NCBI GenBank assembly: GCA_021779415.1
Contig: JAJYAS010000001.1
Location: 1-27,423, forward strand
Length of the DNA: 27,423 nt
DNA from: Bacillota bacterium
GTDB lineage: Bacteria > Bacillota_B > Desulfitobacteriia > Desulfitobacteriales > Desulfitobacteriaceae
Direction of reading: 5' to 3'
Shown here: in pieces, positions 10,797 to 19,313 of the stretch
Layout: each line of letters starts with the position of its first letter
Numbering within the stretch: position 1 is the first letter of the stretch
Made by a program: the position numbers and the translations under genes
Notes under the pieces: model-generated
Seen by the model: only the letters and a program-made list of their open reading frames with translations
Told to the model about the DNA's origin: nothing
The model's database searches: none

Positions 10797-11993
10797 CTAT
10801 ATCTTTTCTCCAGCAAACCATCCCGTGGCGAGCGAAACTCCTCCACCACAGTGTTCCACCCACGGATCCCAGTGCGCGAGCATTCGTCCGACCACCCGAA
10901 CGTTCTCTAGGATTGCTGCTTGGCTTTGAGACTCGATCGGCCGGAGTTCACAGTCGACTTCAATCCCCATCCGTGCATAGGGTTGCTCTCCCAAAAATTC
11001 CGGACACGTCCATTCTGAAGGTACAAATAAGGGAAGCCCGAACACTGTTTCCTTTCTCGAATCAGGGGTCACTTCAATTCCACCACCAAAAATCCCACCC
11101 GTCGCCAGAACAAAGGCGTGAGCAGAAAATTCCGTGTCTCGACCTTTACTCTGTACTACAACTTTATGGCACAACCTTCCCCGAAGCTCAACCCGCTTAA
11201 CCCCCGTCCCCACGAGTAGCTCTCCACCTAACTCTCGAAATTTCTGTTTTAAAGTCTCGTATAGGATCTGTCCACTAGCAGAGGGTGGAAAAGCGGTCAT
11301 CTCAATCACAGGAAAAGGAGCTTGAGATAAGACATTCTTTAAAGAATGTGAGAATCCGGTTGCGAGCCCAGGAAAAACAACGTTCATCCTCTGATTTTCC
11401 GAGTCCTTCTGTAAGCTATTCAGCAAATCTTTTAGTACAGCAATTCCCGCATCAGATCGCCAATACTTCGCATAATCCATTCCCGTTACTGACTTTCCAT
11501 TGGCCCGCCAAGACTCAAACGCTTCGAGGCGGAAAGGATACATCTCCACACTCCCTTGTGGAAAGGCCCTCTCTAGATTGGCTTTGATCACCTCTGGGAA
11601 AAAATCTTTCATTCCCTCCGGGGCCATAAGCACAATTCGTTGGGCATCCCGAAGAGCTTCAGAGTTTAACCCCTTGGGTACCATTCCAGCTCTTCTCAGG
11701 GAGCCAAGCGGCGTAAGCACTTGTTGACTCTCCCCCCATTTTCCCTCGTAATCTGGGAAAAGCGTCTGAAAATAATTAGCACCCGCTTGAACAGTCGTTT
11801 CTCCGAGTAAAGCATAGGGATGTTTTCCCTGCCCCGCTAACCGACCGACTTCACCGAAATCCATCACCCCTGAACTGTAGGTCAAACTCCCTACCCCTTC
11901 AGAAATGATCAAAATCCGTTTGCCCCTTTCGGAAGCTCGAACTCCTGCCAAGAGCCCCGCAAGGCCTCCTCCCACTATAATTCCATCCCACAT
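10797..11993 (-). CDS. glpB: Anaerobic glycerol-3-phosphate dehydrogenase, subunit B
   Basis: A 398-residue flavoprotein. The N-terminus carries a dinucleotide-binding GGGLAGLLAG motif after IIV, and a second conserved stretch, HAFVLATGGIFGGG, precedes the C-terminal part. It matches GlpB, the partner of GlpA in the anaerobic G3P dehydrogenase of E. coli. The GlpAB dimer oxidises G3P to DHAP. ATG 11993 has GAGGAGGG 6 bases upstream, and that ribosome site overlaps the glpA stop, so the two are translationally close (12-base gap). The glpA-glpB-glpC order is the E. coli order. Confidence 0.92.
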   Translation of the reverse strand: MWDGIIVGGGLAGLLAGVRASERGKRILIISEGVGSLTYSSGVMDFGEVGRLAGQGKHPYALLGETTVQAGANYFQTLFPDYEGKWGESQQVLTPLGSLRRAGMVPKGLNSEALRDAQRIVLMAPEGMKDFFPEVIKANLERAFPQGSVEMYPFRLEAFESWRANGKSVTGMDYAKYWRSDAGIAVLKDLLNSLQKDSENQRMNVVFPGLATGFSHSLKNVLSQAPFPVIEMTAFPPSASGQILYETLKQKFRELGGELLVGTGVKRVELRGRLCHKVVVQSKGRDTEFSAHAFVLATGGIFGGGIEVTPDSRKETVFGLPLFVPSEWTCPEFLGEQPYARMGIEVDCELRPIESQSQAAILENVRVVGRMLAHWDPWVEHCGGGVSLATGWFAGEKI

Positions 11994-12005
11994 AGGAATC
12001 CCTCC

Positions 12006-13625
12006 TCACTCACCCGAATTTTCGTTCTCTTCAAGGATACTGGCATAAATGGCACGTGTTAACTCCGTTTCACGCAATTGTTGACCCCAAAGCACTGGGC
12101 GAATTCCTTTCCAGCGTTGATTAATAAAACGCTTTAACTCGTCCTTAATGGGATCATATTTTCCTTTTTCCTGCCATAGCAACGGCAAGGCTCGATAGGT
12201 ACAGAAGGCCCCTTGGCAGGTCCCCATCCCTAAGCGTGTCTTGCGCCGAATATCTGCCAAATGATGGGTGTCTTCATCTGCAGCCACTTTCTCCACCTCA
12301 GCGACACTCACCATTTCACATTCACAGAGCATTTGCCCCTTTCGAGGATCACTCTGAATCTCAGCCAAAACATTCTCAGCATCCTCGCCGAGCCGTTCAA
12401 GCATTTTCTCGGCTGCAGCACACGGCAAAAGTCGAAGTGCTTGTTCTCGAATCGTTTCTGGAATCTCCGGAACTAAATTTTCCTTTGCCGTGCGGCAAGG
12501 AGCCGTATTTCCAAGCTTTTTGGCCACCCAATCTGCAACTTTCTCAGCCATCAAACGATACGTGGTAAACTTTCCTCCCACAATACTCACGAATCCTTGG
12601 ACCCCATCTTGAATCTCATGGTCAATCAAGGCAAACGTCCGACTGACTTCTCGCCCTTCTTCAACTGCTCCCGGAATTTCACTGTCCTCCCTGTGGAGTG
12701 GTCTCACTCCTGCAAAAGCCCGTATGACTCGATGTCTCGATAGCTCCGGGAGCATAATCTCACCCAAGGCCAATAGCTTCTTGACCTCTTCCTCATTTGG
12801 TAAGTTTTCTTGCGGTGAAGCTACGATTTCGGAGGTGGTGCCCAAGATTGTAATCGTTTCGTGCGGAACAAAAATATCCCCGTCACCAGACGGATGCAAC
12901 CGATTAACGACACGTTGAAATAGCCGCTGATTAAAGGCAAGAAGGGTACCCTTATCACAAATAACATCAATTGGAATGCCAATTGAGCCAGCAATCTGAG
13001 AAGCCCACGCCCCGGCAGCATTGACCACAATTTCACAATTTACGATTAACTCTTCTCCGTTTAAAAGGTTCTTAGTGGCCACACCGATAATCCGCTTATC
13101 CTCTAGGATGAGACGTTCCACTTGATGATAGGTTTTATAGTCCCCTCCATAACGTCTCGCCGATTTCGCATTGGCCCACACAAGCTTGAACCCATCCACA
13201 GTCGCATCAGGCACTTCGAAGACACGCTCAACCGTTTTACACATTAACGGTTCCTTCTTATAGGCCTCAGAAGGAGATATTTCACGTACAGGTATACCAG
13301 CCTGACCACAGCCCTCAAACCATTGTTTAACATAGGACGGATCATCCTCCGGCATTTGCACAAACCACCCTCCCGTGTCGGAGATGCAGTGAAATGCTAT
13401 ACGTTTAAGGATGATGTTCTCCTCGATACATTCTGAGGCAGACACGGGGTCTTTAACAGCATATCGCGCGCCACTGTGTAATAAGCCGTGAAAACGCGAG
13501 CTTGTTCCGTGTGCCAAGTCCCCTTGTTCCAGCAGTAACGCTGAAATCCCCCGCATACTCAAATCTCGCAAAATGCCTACGCCAGTCGCACCGCCTCCAA
13601 CAATCACAACTTGATACTGCGTCAA
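12006..13625 (-). CDS. glpA: Anaerobic glycerol-3-phosphate dehydrogenase, subunit A (catalytic)
   Basis: A 539-residue FAD enzyme oxidising sn-glycerol-3-phosphate to DHAP. VVIVGGGATGVG (residues 6-17) is the FAD-binding site; HGTSSRFHGLLHSGARY (39-55) and VGGKFTTYR (349-357) are G3P dehydrogenase signatures. A C-terminal BFD-like [2Fe-2S] domain carries Cys434, Cys436, Cys470 and Cys475, which separates GlpA from aerobic GlpD. The start is taken as TTG 13625, because GGGAGGGG lies just upstream; the longer reading from TTG 13640 would place that site inside the gene. It is the first gene after the GlpP-type leader and is expected to be induced by G3P. Confidence 0.95.
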   Translation of the reverse strand: MTQYQVVIVGGGATGVGILRDLSMRGISALLLEQGDLAHGTSSRFHGLLHSGARYAVKDPVSASECIEENIILKRIAFHCISDTGGWFVQMPEDDPSYVKQWFEGCGQAGIPVREISPSEAYKKEPLMCKTVERVFEVPDATVDGFKLVWANAKSARRYGGDYKTYHQVERLILEDKRIIGVATKNLLNGEELIVNCEIVVNAAGAWASQIAGSIGIPIDVICDKGTLLAFNQRLFQRVVNRLHPSGDGDIFVPHETITILGTTSEIVASPQENLPNEEEVKKLLALGEIMLPELSRHRVIRAFAGVRPLHREDSEIPGAVEEGREVSRTFALIDHEIQDGVQGFVSIVGGKFTTYRLMAEKVADWVAKKLGNTAPCRTAKENLVPEIPETIREQALRLLPCAAAEKMLERLGEDAENVLAEIQSDPRKGQMLCECEMVSVAEVEKVAADEDTHHLADIRRKTRLGMGTCQGAFCTYRALPLLWQEKGKYDPIKDELKRFINQRWKGIRPVLWGQQLRETELTRAIYASILEENENSGE

Positions 13626-13650
13626 TATTACCCCTCCCAAAATAACTATA

Positions 13651-13697
13651 CAAAAAAGCCACTGGTGGAACCGTATTTAACGCTTCCTCCAGTGGCT
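13651..13697 (-). terminator. Leader terminator (probable GlpP-controlled attenuator) before glpA
   Basis: On the minus strand AGCCACTGG pairs with CCAGTGGCT (13689-13697 with 13657-13665). After a one-base T-T type mismatch a further GGAA/TTCC pairs (13684-13687 with 13667-13670). A run of six T follows at once. This is a strong intrinsic terminator placed inside the 5' leader, 26 bases before the glpA start and downstream of a strong promoter, so it must be relieved for glpA expression. In Bacillus, GlpP bound to G3P antiterminates at such leader hairpins (glpD, glpFK). The glpP gene lies directly upstream here. Confidence 0.85.
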
Positions 13698-13751
13698 TCT
13701 CTTCTTCTCTCAGCCATTTTATCAAATTTACTTGTAATTATTCCTACAAAA

Positions 13752-13780
13752 ATTATACACCTGAGCACTCTCTACGTCAA
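13752..13780 (-). promoter_or_regulatory. Sigma-A promoter of glpABC-phoU-glpK
   Basis: On the minus strand TTGACG (13775-13780), exactly 17 bases, then TATAAT (13752-13757). The -35 box is made of the last two sense codons of glpP (Leu-Thr, TTGACG), directly before its TAG. The expected transcript starts near 13745, giving a leader of about 120 bases that contains the terminator hairpin. Confidence 0.85.
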
Positions 13781-14359
13781 ACGCAACTTCCACAAGTTTC
13801 TCCGACTTGCCGTCACAGCCGTCAAACCGTTATTAAGTGCCGTGCGCACATCCTCCTCAGTACGGAGTAGCCCTCCCCCCAAGATACTAAGATCTGTAAC
13901 CTTACGGAACTCATCAATGGCGAATCTCGGTACAGTCGCTGGTAAGATTTCAATGGCATCCGGTGTCAGCTTCTTGATAATTTTTAACCCCGTACGAATC
14001 GCTTCCGAGTCCACTAGAAACAAGCGCTGAACGGTTAACATCTTATTTTCTTTGGCATAGCGTAAAAGCTGCCATTTTACGGAGACAATCCCTTCCAATC
14101 CCAGACGTTTCAAGTAACGCATTCCGGCCTCATCCTTACCGACCCCTTCGATCAAATCCACATGAGCCAGTAGATATTTCTCGGGGTATCGGCTGCGGAC
14201 TTTTGAGACTCCCTCTAAGTCATTAATATCCCCACCGATTAAAATAACAACAGAAACCCAGGGTATGTTCAATACTTCAGCCAGATCTTCCAGATGTTTC
14301 ACGGCTGGGACAATCCCGCTCTCTCTTAAAGCGTCTTTGAAAGCAATTCTATGTATCAA
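13772..14359 (-). CDS. glpP: Glycerol-3-phosphate-responsive antiterminator GlpP
   Basis: A 195-residue TIM-barrel-like RNA-binding regulator. It shares with Bacillus GlpP the stretches HVDLIEGV, VQRLFLVD, IEILPATVP, GGGLLRTEEDV and AVTASRRNLWK. The family is about 190 residues long and binds G3P, then prevents termination in leaders of glycerol genes. TTG 14359 is chosen because GGAAGGA lies 5 bases upstream and the length fits; a longer reading from 14422 would overlap the preceding ABC ATPase gene. It lies 41 bases after that gene, as the last member of the ugpQ-transporter unit, and its end contains the -35 box of the next operon. Confidence 0.93.
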   Translation of the reverse strand: MIHRIAFKDALRESGIVPAVKHLEDLAEVLNIPWVSVVILIGGDINDLEGVSKVRSRYPEKYLLAHVDLIEGVGKDEAGMRYLKRLGLEGIVSVKWQLLRYAKENKMLTVQRLFLVDSEAIRTGLKIIKKLTPDAIEILPATVPRFAIDEFRKVTDLSILGGGLLRTEEDVRTALNNGLTAVTASRRNLWKLRLT

Positions 14360-14400
14360 ATTAATCCTTCCAATTCTTACACTTGCTTGGATCGTTCTCT

Positions 14401-15420
14401 TTAGCGACCGAGGATAGTGCATACCTTTCTTTCGATCACGAGTCCTACCTCTTCTTTCAAGGCAAATTTAGACCCTTCAAATCTGTTAAGATGATCAACC
14501 ACAATCGTCTTGCCCTGTACGACCACCTCAGCCCTAGCTGTGTTGCCCAGAATATAGAAATTCTCCAAAGTTCCCTGCAGTTTAACGATATCGGTTTCTC
14601 CTACCTGGGCCAATTGATCTTTGTTAACTAACAAAATATGCTCTGGCCGGATACATACCTCGACATCTTTATCCGCAAACCCAACCAAAGCGCCAGGAAC
14701 AAAGTTATAGGTCCCAATAAATTGAGCCACAAACTTATTCGCAGGCTTGTGATATATTTGTTCCGGAGTTCCATATTGCATAACTTCTCCGCCGTTAATA
14801 ACCACGATTCGGTCGGACATAACTAGAGCTTCAAGTTGGTCGTGAGTCACAAAAATCGTTGTTATTCCCATTTTCTTTTGCACATCACGAATCAAGATTC
14901 TGGCGCTCTCCCTTACCTTCGCATCGACAGCACTCAATGGTTCATCTAATAGAAGGAGGTCTGGTTTGACGACAAGAGCACGCGCTAAAGCAACTCTTTG
15001 CTGTTGTCCTCCCGACATCTGGTGCGGATAGTTGTTTTCTTTGCCCGAAATACTAAGAATATCCATAACCTCTTCGACCTGTTTTCGGATCTCCTGAGAA
15101 GGTACCTTCTTTATTTTAAGCCCAAACGCAATATTTTCATAAGCCGTCATGTTTGGGAAAAGGGCGTACGATTGAAAGACCATGCCGATGTTTTGTTCCT
15201 TTTTACTTTGTCCTTCTATAATTTCCCTTCCGTTAACAATAACCTTCCCACCGTCTCCTCGTTCTAAGCCCGCGATAATTCTTAGGAGCGTGGTTTTCCC
15301 GCACCCACTAGGACCTAATAAGGTAACAAATTCTCCCTTTTTAATCTCTAGTTCGATTCCTTTCAAAACTTGACGGTCCTGAAAGCTCTTATCAATGTTG
15401 ACGACCTGAACATAGCTCAC
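14401..15420 (-). CDS. ABC transporter ATP-binding protein (phosphocompound/polyamine/iron-type importer)
   Basis: A 339-residue ATPase with Walker A GPSGCGKT (36-43), Q-loop Gln83, signature MSGGQQQR (135-142), Walker B LLLLDEP (155-161) and H-loop His193. After about residue 235 a TOBE-type regulatory tail follows (VCIRPEHILL). This is the long PotA/FbpC/UgpC-like subunit that energises a two-permease importer. The start is GTG with GGGGG 8 bases upstream. It lies 100 bases after the second permease gene and before glpP. Family similarity alone does not give the substrate; the glp and ugpQ context suggests glycerophosphodiesters or G3P. Confidence 0.9.
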   Translation of the reverse strand: MSYVQVVNIDKSFQDRQVLKGIELEIKKGEFVTLLGPSGCGKTTLLRIIAGLERGDGGKVIVNGREIIEGQSKKEQNIGMVFQSYALFPNMTAYENIAFGLKIKKVPSQEIRKQVEEVMDILSISGKENNYPHQMSGGQQQRVALARALVVKPDLLLLDEPLSAVDAKVRESARILIRDVQKKMGITTIFVTHDQLEALVMSDRIVVINGGEVMQYGTPEQIYHKPANKFVAQFIGTYNFVPGALVGFADKDVEVCIRPEHILLVNKDQLAQVGETDIVKLQGTLENFYILGNTARAEVVVQGKTIVVDHLNRFEGSKFALKEEVGLVIERKVCTILGR

Positions 15421-15520
15421 GCATCATACCCCCACACCCTATACTCATTCCCACCTGATTATAATACCAAAAGTTTTCTGAACGCCCCAACTTATATTAC
15501 GTCTTCTGACCTCTAGTTTC

Positions 15521-16336
15521 TTACCTCTGTCCCCCGTTATGGACTCTGTTATGCTTCATTTCCCTTCGAAAGGCCAACCAGATCAAGAGCAAGGACATCA
15601 ACAAAATGACCAAAAAATACGAAGCCACTAAGGCATTGGCCATGTGACCGTCAACTTTCTGCAATTTATATAAGTAAATCTGAATGGTCTCATAGTTATC
15701 TCCAACCAATAAATTAGCTAAGACAAATTCTCCAAAAAGCACTGAAACTGAAATCAAGGCTGCCGAAACAACTCCTCTTAACACATTGGGGAAAATAATT
15801 TTAACAAACGTCTCCAGCTTACCGCACCCCAACATCAGCGCAGCTTCCGTCAGAGACTTGACATTAATCGTCCGAAAACTATTTTTTGTTGCCTGATACA
15901 TAAACGGTAAGATTAACACGAAATAGGAACCGATTAGAATCCAAGGAGTATTGGTAATGCGCAATGGACCTTGGGAGTACATCTGAATCATACCTATGGC
16001 CAAGATAACTCCAGGCATAGCAAACGGCAAAATTGACAGAATCTCAAAGAGTTTCTCCAAACGCGGGTAATAAACAATAGCTAAGTACATCGATGGAATA
16101 ATGATCAAAATCGACAGAATAATGGTCGCGAAGCTCACATAGACGGTCCTCAATAGCGCCTGCATGAACTCTGGGCTGCTAAAAAGTTGCTGGTAATAGG
16201 ACAAAGTATACCCCTCAGGCAAGATGGTCGTACTCCACCTTGTCGCTACAGAGAATAGAAGAGTCGCCACGATGGGGAAAAATAGATACACAAAGATAAG
16301 CACCAAAATTAGTTTTGAAACAATCCCTCGTTTCAT
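15521..16336 (-). CDS. ABC transporter permease (second subunit)
   Basis: A 271-residue inner-membrane protein with about six transmembrane segments. The EAA loop that docks on the ATPase is seen as TEAALMLGCGK (163-173, with Glu164 and Gly170). A tail of basic residues ends the protein. The start codon overlaps the stop of the upstream permease (ATGA), a sign of coupled translation. It belongs to the PotC/FbpB-like class of binding-protein-dependent permeases. Substrate specificity is not visible in the sequence. Confidence 0.9.
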   Translation of the reverse strand: MKRGIVSKLILVLIFVYLFFPIVATLLFSVATRWSTTILPEGYTLSYYQQLFSSPEFMQALLRTVYVSFATIILSILIIIPSMYLAIVYYPRLEKLFEILSILPFAMPGVILAIGMIQMYSQGPLRITNTPWILIGSYFVLILPFMYQATKNSFRTINVKSLTEAALMLGCGKLETFVKIIFPNVLRGVVSAALISVSVLFGEFVLANLLVGDNYETIQIYLYKLQKVDGHMANALVASYFLVILLMSLLLIWLAFRREMKHNRVHNGGQR

Positions 16337-17211
16337 TGCCCCACCCCTCCGCCGTTTTTCTTGAGCCTCTCATTTATGACAATGGACGCTACTAAAAAGC
16401 CAGCCATAATGACTGCTAAAGCACTGGCCAGAGAAGGATCCGGGAAAATATCCCCTGTGACTAGATTCGCGATTGTAATGGAAACTAAGCTGTTGTTCGA
16501 GTTTGTCAAGGCGTAAGCCGTGGCATAAGCCCCTAGGGAATTGGCAAAAAGCAACGTGAAACTGCCCAGCATGGAAGGCAGCAAGATGGGCAAACCGATC
16601 TTACGCCAGAAGTGAATCCGGCTGGCCCCTAAGATTTGAGCTGCTTCCTGAATATCCTGCCTAAGAGCATAGACTGCAGGGTACATCAGCATAAACGCCA
16701 AAGGAACACTAAAATAAATATAAACTAAGACGATCCCTGTCCAGCTAAAGAGGCTAAATCCCATGCCGTACAAGTCCAATCCCATCTTTTCCTTTACCAA
16801 GACCGTTACAAGTCCATTGACTCCCAAAAGAACGATATACGCAAATGCCAGAGGTACACCGGAAAAATTCGAGGTCATATTGACCAATGTCAACAGTTTT
16901 TCACGCCAGGCTTCCCCTAGCGAACGCAAGGCTAAAGCACCAAATGTACCAATAATTAAGCCAATAATACCCACAGCCACAGATACCAATAAACTGTTTC
17001 TCAAGGAAACTACATAATATTTGCTTTGGAAAATTTGGGAATAACTTTGCAGGCTAATTCCTGTCACGGTATGTACACTGCTGTAAATAATATAACCCAT
17101 AGGTAGGATTTCGAAGGCTAAGGCGAAGATGATCAAAGGAATAAAGGGAATCCAAAGGATTCCACCTCGCCGCAACTCATGGCCGAGCCGAGTCACTGTG
17201 TTATTTTTCAT
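16333..17211 (-). CDS. ABC transporter permease (first subunit)
   Basis: A 292-residue inner-membrane protein with about six hydrophobic segments and the EAA motif QEAAQILGASR (188-198). It pairs with the following permease gene, overlapping it by four bases. AGGAGG lies 10 bases before the ATG, and just before that a TCGTCG-C-CGACGA inverted repeat (17227-17239) could fold next to the ribosome site. It belongs to the PotB/FbpB-like permease class, distinct from the sugar-type (CUT1) UgpA that carries glycerol-3-phosphate in E. coli. Confidence 0.9.
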   Translation of the reverse strand: MKNNTVTRLGHELRRGGILWIPFIPLIIFALAFEILPMGYIIYSSVHTVTGISLQSYSQIFQSKYYVVSLRNSLLVSVAVGIIGLIIGTFGALALRSLGEAWREKLLTLVNMTSNFSGVPLAFAYIVLLGVNGLVTVLVKEKMGLDLYGMGFSLFSWTGIVLVYIYFSVPLAFMLMYPAVYALRQDIQEAAQILGASRIHFWRKIGLPILLPSMLGSFTLLFANSLGAYATAYALTNSNNSLVSITIANLVTGDIFPDPSLASALAVIMAGFLVASIVINERLKKNGGGVGQ

Positions 17212-17264
17212 TTTATTTGGGCCTCCTCGTCGCCGACGACTTTGAAACAGTATTAGACCAGGGG

Positions 17265-17311
17265 AAGCCTGACTTAATAGAGTCCCTCGTTATCCCGGTC
17301 TCGTCAGGCTT
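17265..17311 (-). repeat. Inverted repeat between binding-protein and permease genes
   Basis: Perfect 9-base arms AAGCCTGAC (17303-17311 on the minus strand) and GTCAGGCTT (17265-17273) flank a 29-base loop. No T-run follows, so it is not a normal terminator. Its place after the binding-protein gene resembles the mRNA-stabilising hairpins found in other ABC importer operons. Confidence 0.6.
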
Positions 17312-17338
17312 TCTCCAAAGTTCAAAGCAGAGAGAGTA

Positions 17339-18457
17339 TTATTGCGAAACTATAACATTATTTCTCCACAGATCGGGGATCGTTTTCATGTTCTTTTCCC
17401 AAGCCGCGAAATCCTTAATTGGTTTGGCTGAAGCGTATTGTTCTTTGGGTACCATCGTTTTGGCAATATCCGCAGGGATTTGAACTTTGTCCCGAATTGG
17501 GCGAGCAAACCCTTTAGCTAAGAGAACTTGACCTTCGTCACTTAAGAGATAGTCCTGGAAGGCTTTAGCCGCATTAGGGTGGGGAGCGTATTTATTAATG
17601 ATCGAGACATAGGCGCTTGCCACTGTACCATCACTGGGAATAACGACCTGGTAATTTTCTTTATCTGTTAAGCGAGACCGGTAACCAAGCGCGTTGAAGT
17701 CCCACAAAATCCCCACAGGAACTTCACCCTTTTGGAAAACGCTGAAAATATTATCACTGGGTTTGAGATTACCGGCCTTGGCCAGCTTCTTGAAGTATTC
17801 AATCCCAGGAGTTAAGTTGTTTTCGTCTCCGCCATTAGCAAACGAGGCGGCCAAAATTGCAGCTTGCGATTGGGCAGCTTTTAAAACATCCCCGGTTACA
17901 ACTGCGCCTTTGTATTCGGGTTTCAGTAGATCTGCCCAGCTGTGGGGAACCTCTTTAACCAATTTGGTGTTCACTAAAAAGGCGATCGTACCAACATACT
18001 CCCCTGTCCAACGACCATCTTTATCTTTGGCCCAATCCGGGACCTCACTCCAAGTCGGCCCCTTGTGTGCTTGAACAACATCACGCGCTATCGCAACATT
18101 ACCAAAGGTAATGCCTACATCCCCAATATCGGCGACGGGACTGCCTTTCTCTGCGTCGAACTTAGCAATTTCTTCGGCACTCGTCATATCGGTGTCTGAG
18201 TGAGTAATCTCATTGCTTTTAGTGAAATTGCCCCAAATCTCGCCTAGGTTTGCCCAAGCATCAGGCATACCGTAGGAAACAACCTTTCCTTCCTTTTTCA
18301 CTGCGTCTTTTAGGGCTTGTCCGGTTAATTCACTGGTTTGCTTAGCCTCTTTACTGGGCTCTGCCGTCGGTGTCGTTCCGCATCCTGTCAAAAGACTACT
18401 CATTAAGAATGCGCCAATCATAGCGAACGCAAGGGGTTTCCTGGTTCTCTTTAACAT
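17339..18457 (-). CDS. ABC transporter substrate-binding lipoprotein
   Basis: A 372-residue periplasmic-type binding protein. A basic, hydrophobic signal (residues 1-25) ends in the lipobox LTGC with Cys26, so the mature protein should be lipid-anchored outside the membrane. The mature part shows the fold of AfuA/FbpA/PotD-like proteins, with GEYVGTIAFLVNTKLV, SWADLLKPEYKGAV and a late FQDYLLSDEGQ stretch. AfuA members of this class are known to bind sugar phosphates, which makes a phosphorylated ligand reasonable. AGAGGAGGAACG precedes the ATG. The gene lies between ugpQ and two permease genes. The ligand is not readable from the sequence; a glycerophosphodiester or G3P is inferred from context. 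Confidence 0.88.
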   Translation of the reverse strand: MLKRTRKPLAFAMIGAFLMSSLLTGCGTTPTAEPSKEAKQTSELTGQALKDAVKKEGKVVSYGMPDAWANLGEIWGNFTKSNEITHSDTDMTSAEEIAKFDAEKGSPVADIGDVGITFGNVAIARDVVQAHKGPTWSEVPDWAKDKDGRWTGEYVGTIAFLVNTKLVKEVPHSWADLLKPEYKGAVVTGDVLKAAQSQAAILAASFANGGDENNLTPGIEYFKKLAKAGNLKPSDNIFSVFQKGEVPVGILWDFNALGYRSRLTDKENYQVVIPSDGTVASAYVSIINKYAPHPNAAKAFQDYLLSDEGQVLLAKGFARPIRDKVQIPADIAKTMVPKEQYASAKPIKDFAAWEKNMKTIPDLWRNNVIVSQ

Positions 18458-18478
18458 GATCGTTCCTCCTCTTAAAAT

Positions 18479-18508
18479 AATCTACCAAACTAATACGAAT
18501 TTGTTCAA
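18479..18508 (-). promoter_or_regulatory. Candidate secondary promoter before the binding-protein gene
   Basis: On the minus strand TTGAAC (18503-18508), 18 bases, then TAGATT (18479-18484); each box matches four of six consensus bases. A small stem-loop (18510-18533, CTTTC and GAAAG arms) lies immediately upstream. An internal promoter would raise binding-protein output over ugpQ. Confidence 0.3.
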
Positions 18509-18598
18509 TCTTTCACAGAGTTAACTGAGAAAGCCACCCCACCTCCTCTACTACATTGATTGCCCACCTGAACAATTGCTCTAAATATGGCGCTATAT

Positions 18599-19294
18599 CT
18601 AGATAAAGCGTTCTGGATAATTTGTAATCACAATATCTACACCAGAAATCGCAGCACGTTCCATCTCCCAGGGTTCATCCACGGTCCAAGTATGTACTCC
18701 AATTCCCCGCGAATGACTTTCGCGTACTAATTCTGGGGTTACAAAGGCAAAGTGCGGATGCAGATGGTGTGCTCCTAAATTCTGAGCATAAAGCCAAGGT
18801 GAGATTAACCCACAGTCATAAAGCAAGCCTGTTTTTAGATGAGGGTAGTTCTCGATTACTTCCACAATCGTTTGATGCTCAAAGGAGGAAATTATACTCG
18901 GGGGAGTTACGCGATACTCCTCCAGTAACTGAGCCACTTTGTCGACGATGCCCGGGTATGCAATCAGGCCAGTTTTAATCTCTACATTGAGGAGTAACGA
19001 CTTTCCCTTCAACATTTCCAGCAACTCCACTAACGTCGGAATAGGAGCGTACTTATTGAACTGGACTCCAAAATTTAGTTTCTTAAGTTCTGGAAGCGTA
19101 AAGTCTTTCACCCAACCGCTGCCGTCACTCGTCCGGTCGACACGTTCGTCATGGCAGATGACGACTTCTCCATCTCGCGACAGTTGTACATCAAACTCAA
19201 AGCCATCCACCCCTAATTCAAGGCCTCTTGCAAAGGAGAGCAACGTATTTTCTGGGGATGTACCTGCTGCTCCCCGATGACCCAAAATCTTCAT
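18599..19294 (-). CDS. ugpQ: Cytoplasmic glycerophosphodiester phosphodiesterase
   Basis: A 231-residue GDPD-family TIM barrel that hydrolyses glycerophosphodiesters (for example glycerophosphocholine or glycerophosphoethanolamine) to G3P and an alcohol. His6-Arg7 (GHRG), Glu15-Asn16 (PENT), metal ligands Glu33 and Asp35 (GFEFDVQ) and acid/base His48 (CHDERVDRTSDG) are all present. There is no signal peptide, so it acts on substrate already in the cell, as E. coli UgpQ does. AAAGGAGAG lies 6 bases before the ATG. It is the first gene of the transporter-glpP unit, with its own good promoter. Confidence 0.93.
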   Translation of the reverse strand: MKILGHRGAAGTSPENTLLSFARGLELGVDGFEFDVQLSRDGEVVICHDERVDRTSDGSGWVKDFTLPELKKLNFGVQFNKYAPIPTLVELLEMLKGKSLLLNVEIKTGLIAYPGIVDKVAQLLEEYRVTPPSIISSFEHQTIVEVIENYPHLKTGLLYDCGLISPWLYAQNLGAHHLHPHFAFVTPELVRESHSRGIGVHTWTVDEPWEMERAAISGVDIVITNYPERFI

Positions 19295-19313
19295 ATAATC
19301 TCTCCTTTAAATA

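Noticed and set aside
13645..13716. 23-codon leader peptide frame overlapping the glpA attenuator
   Set aside because: No Shine-Dalgarno sequence before its ATG, and its codons are simply those of the hairpin; GlpP explains the leader better.
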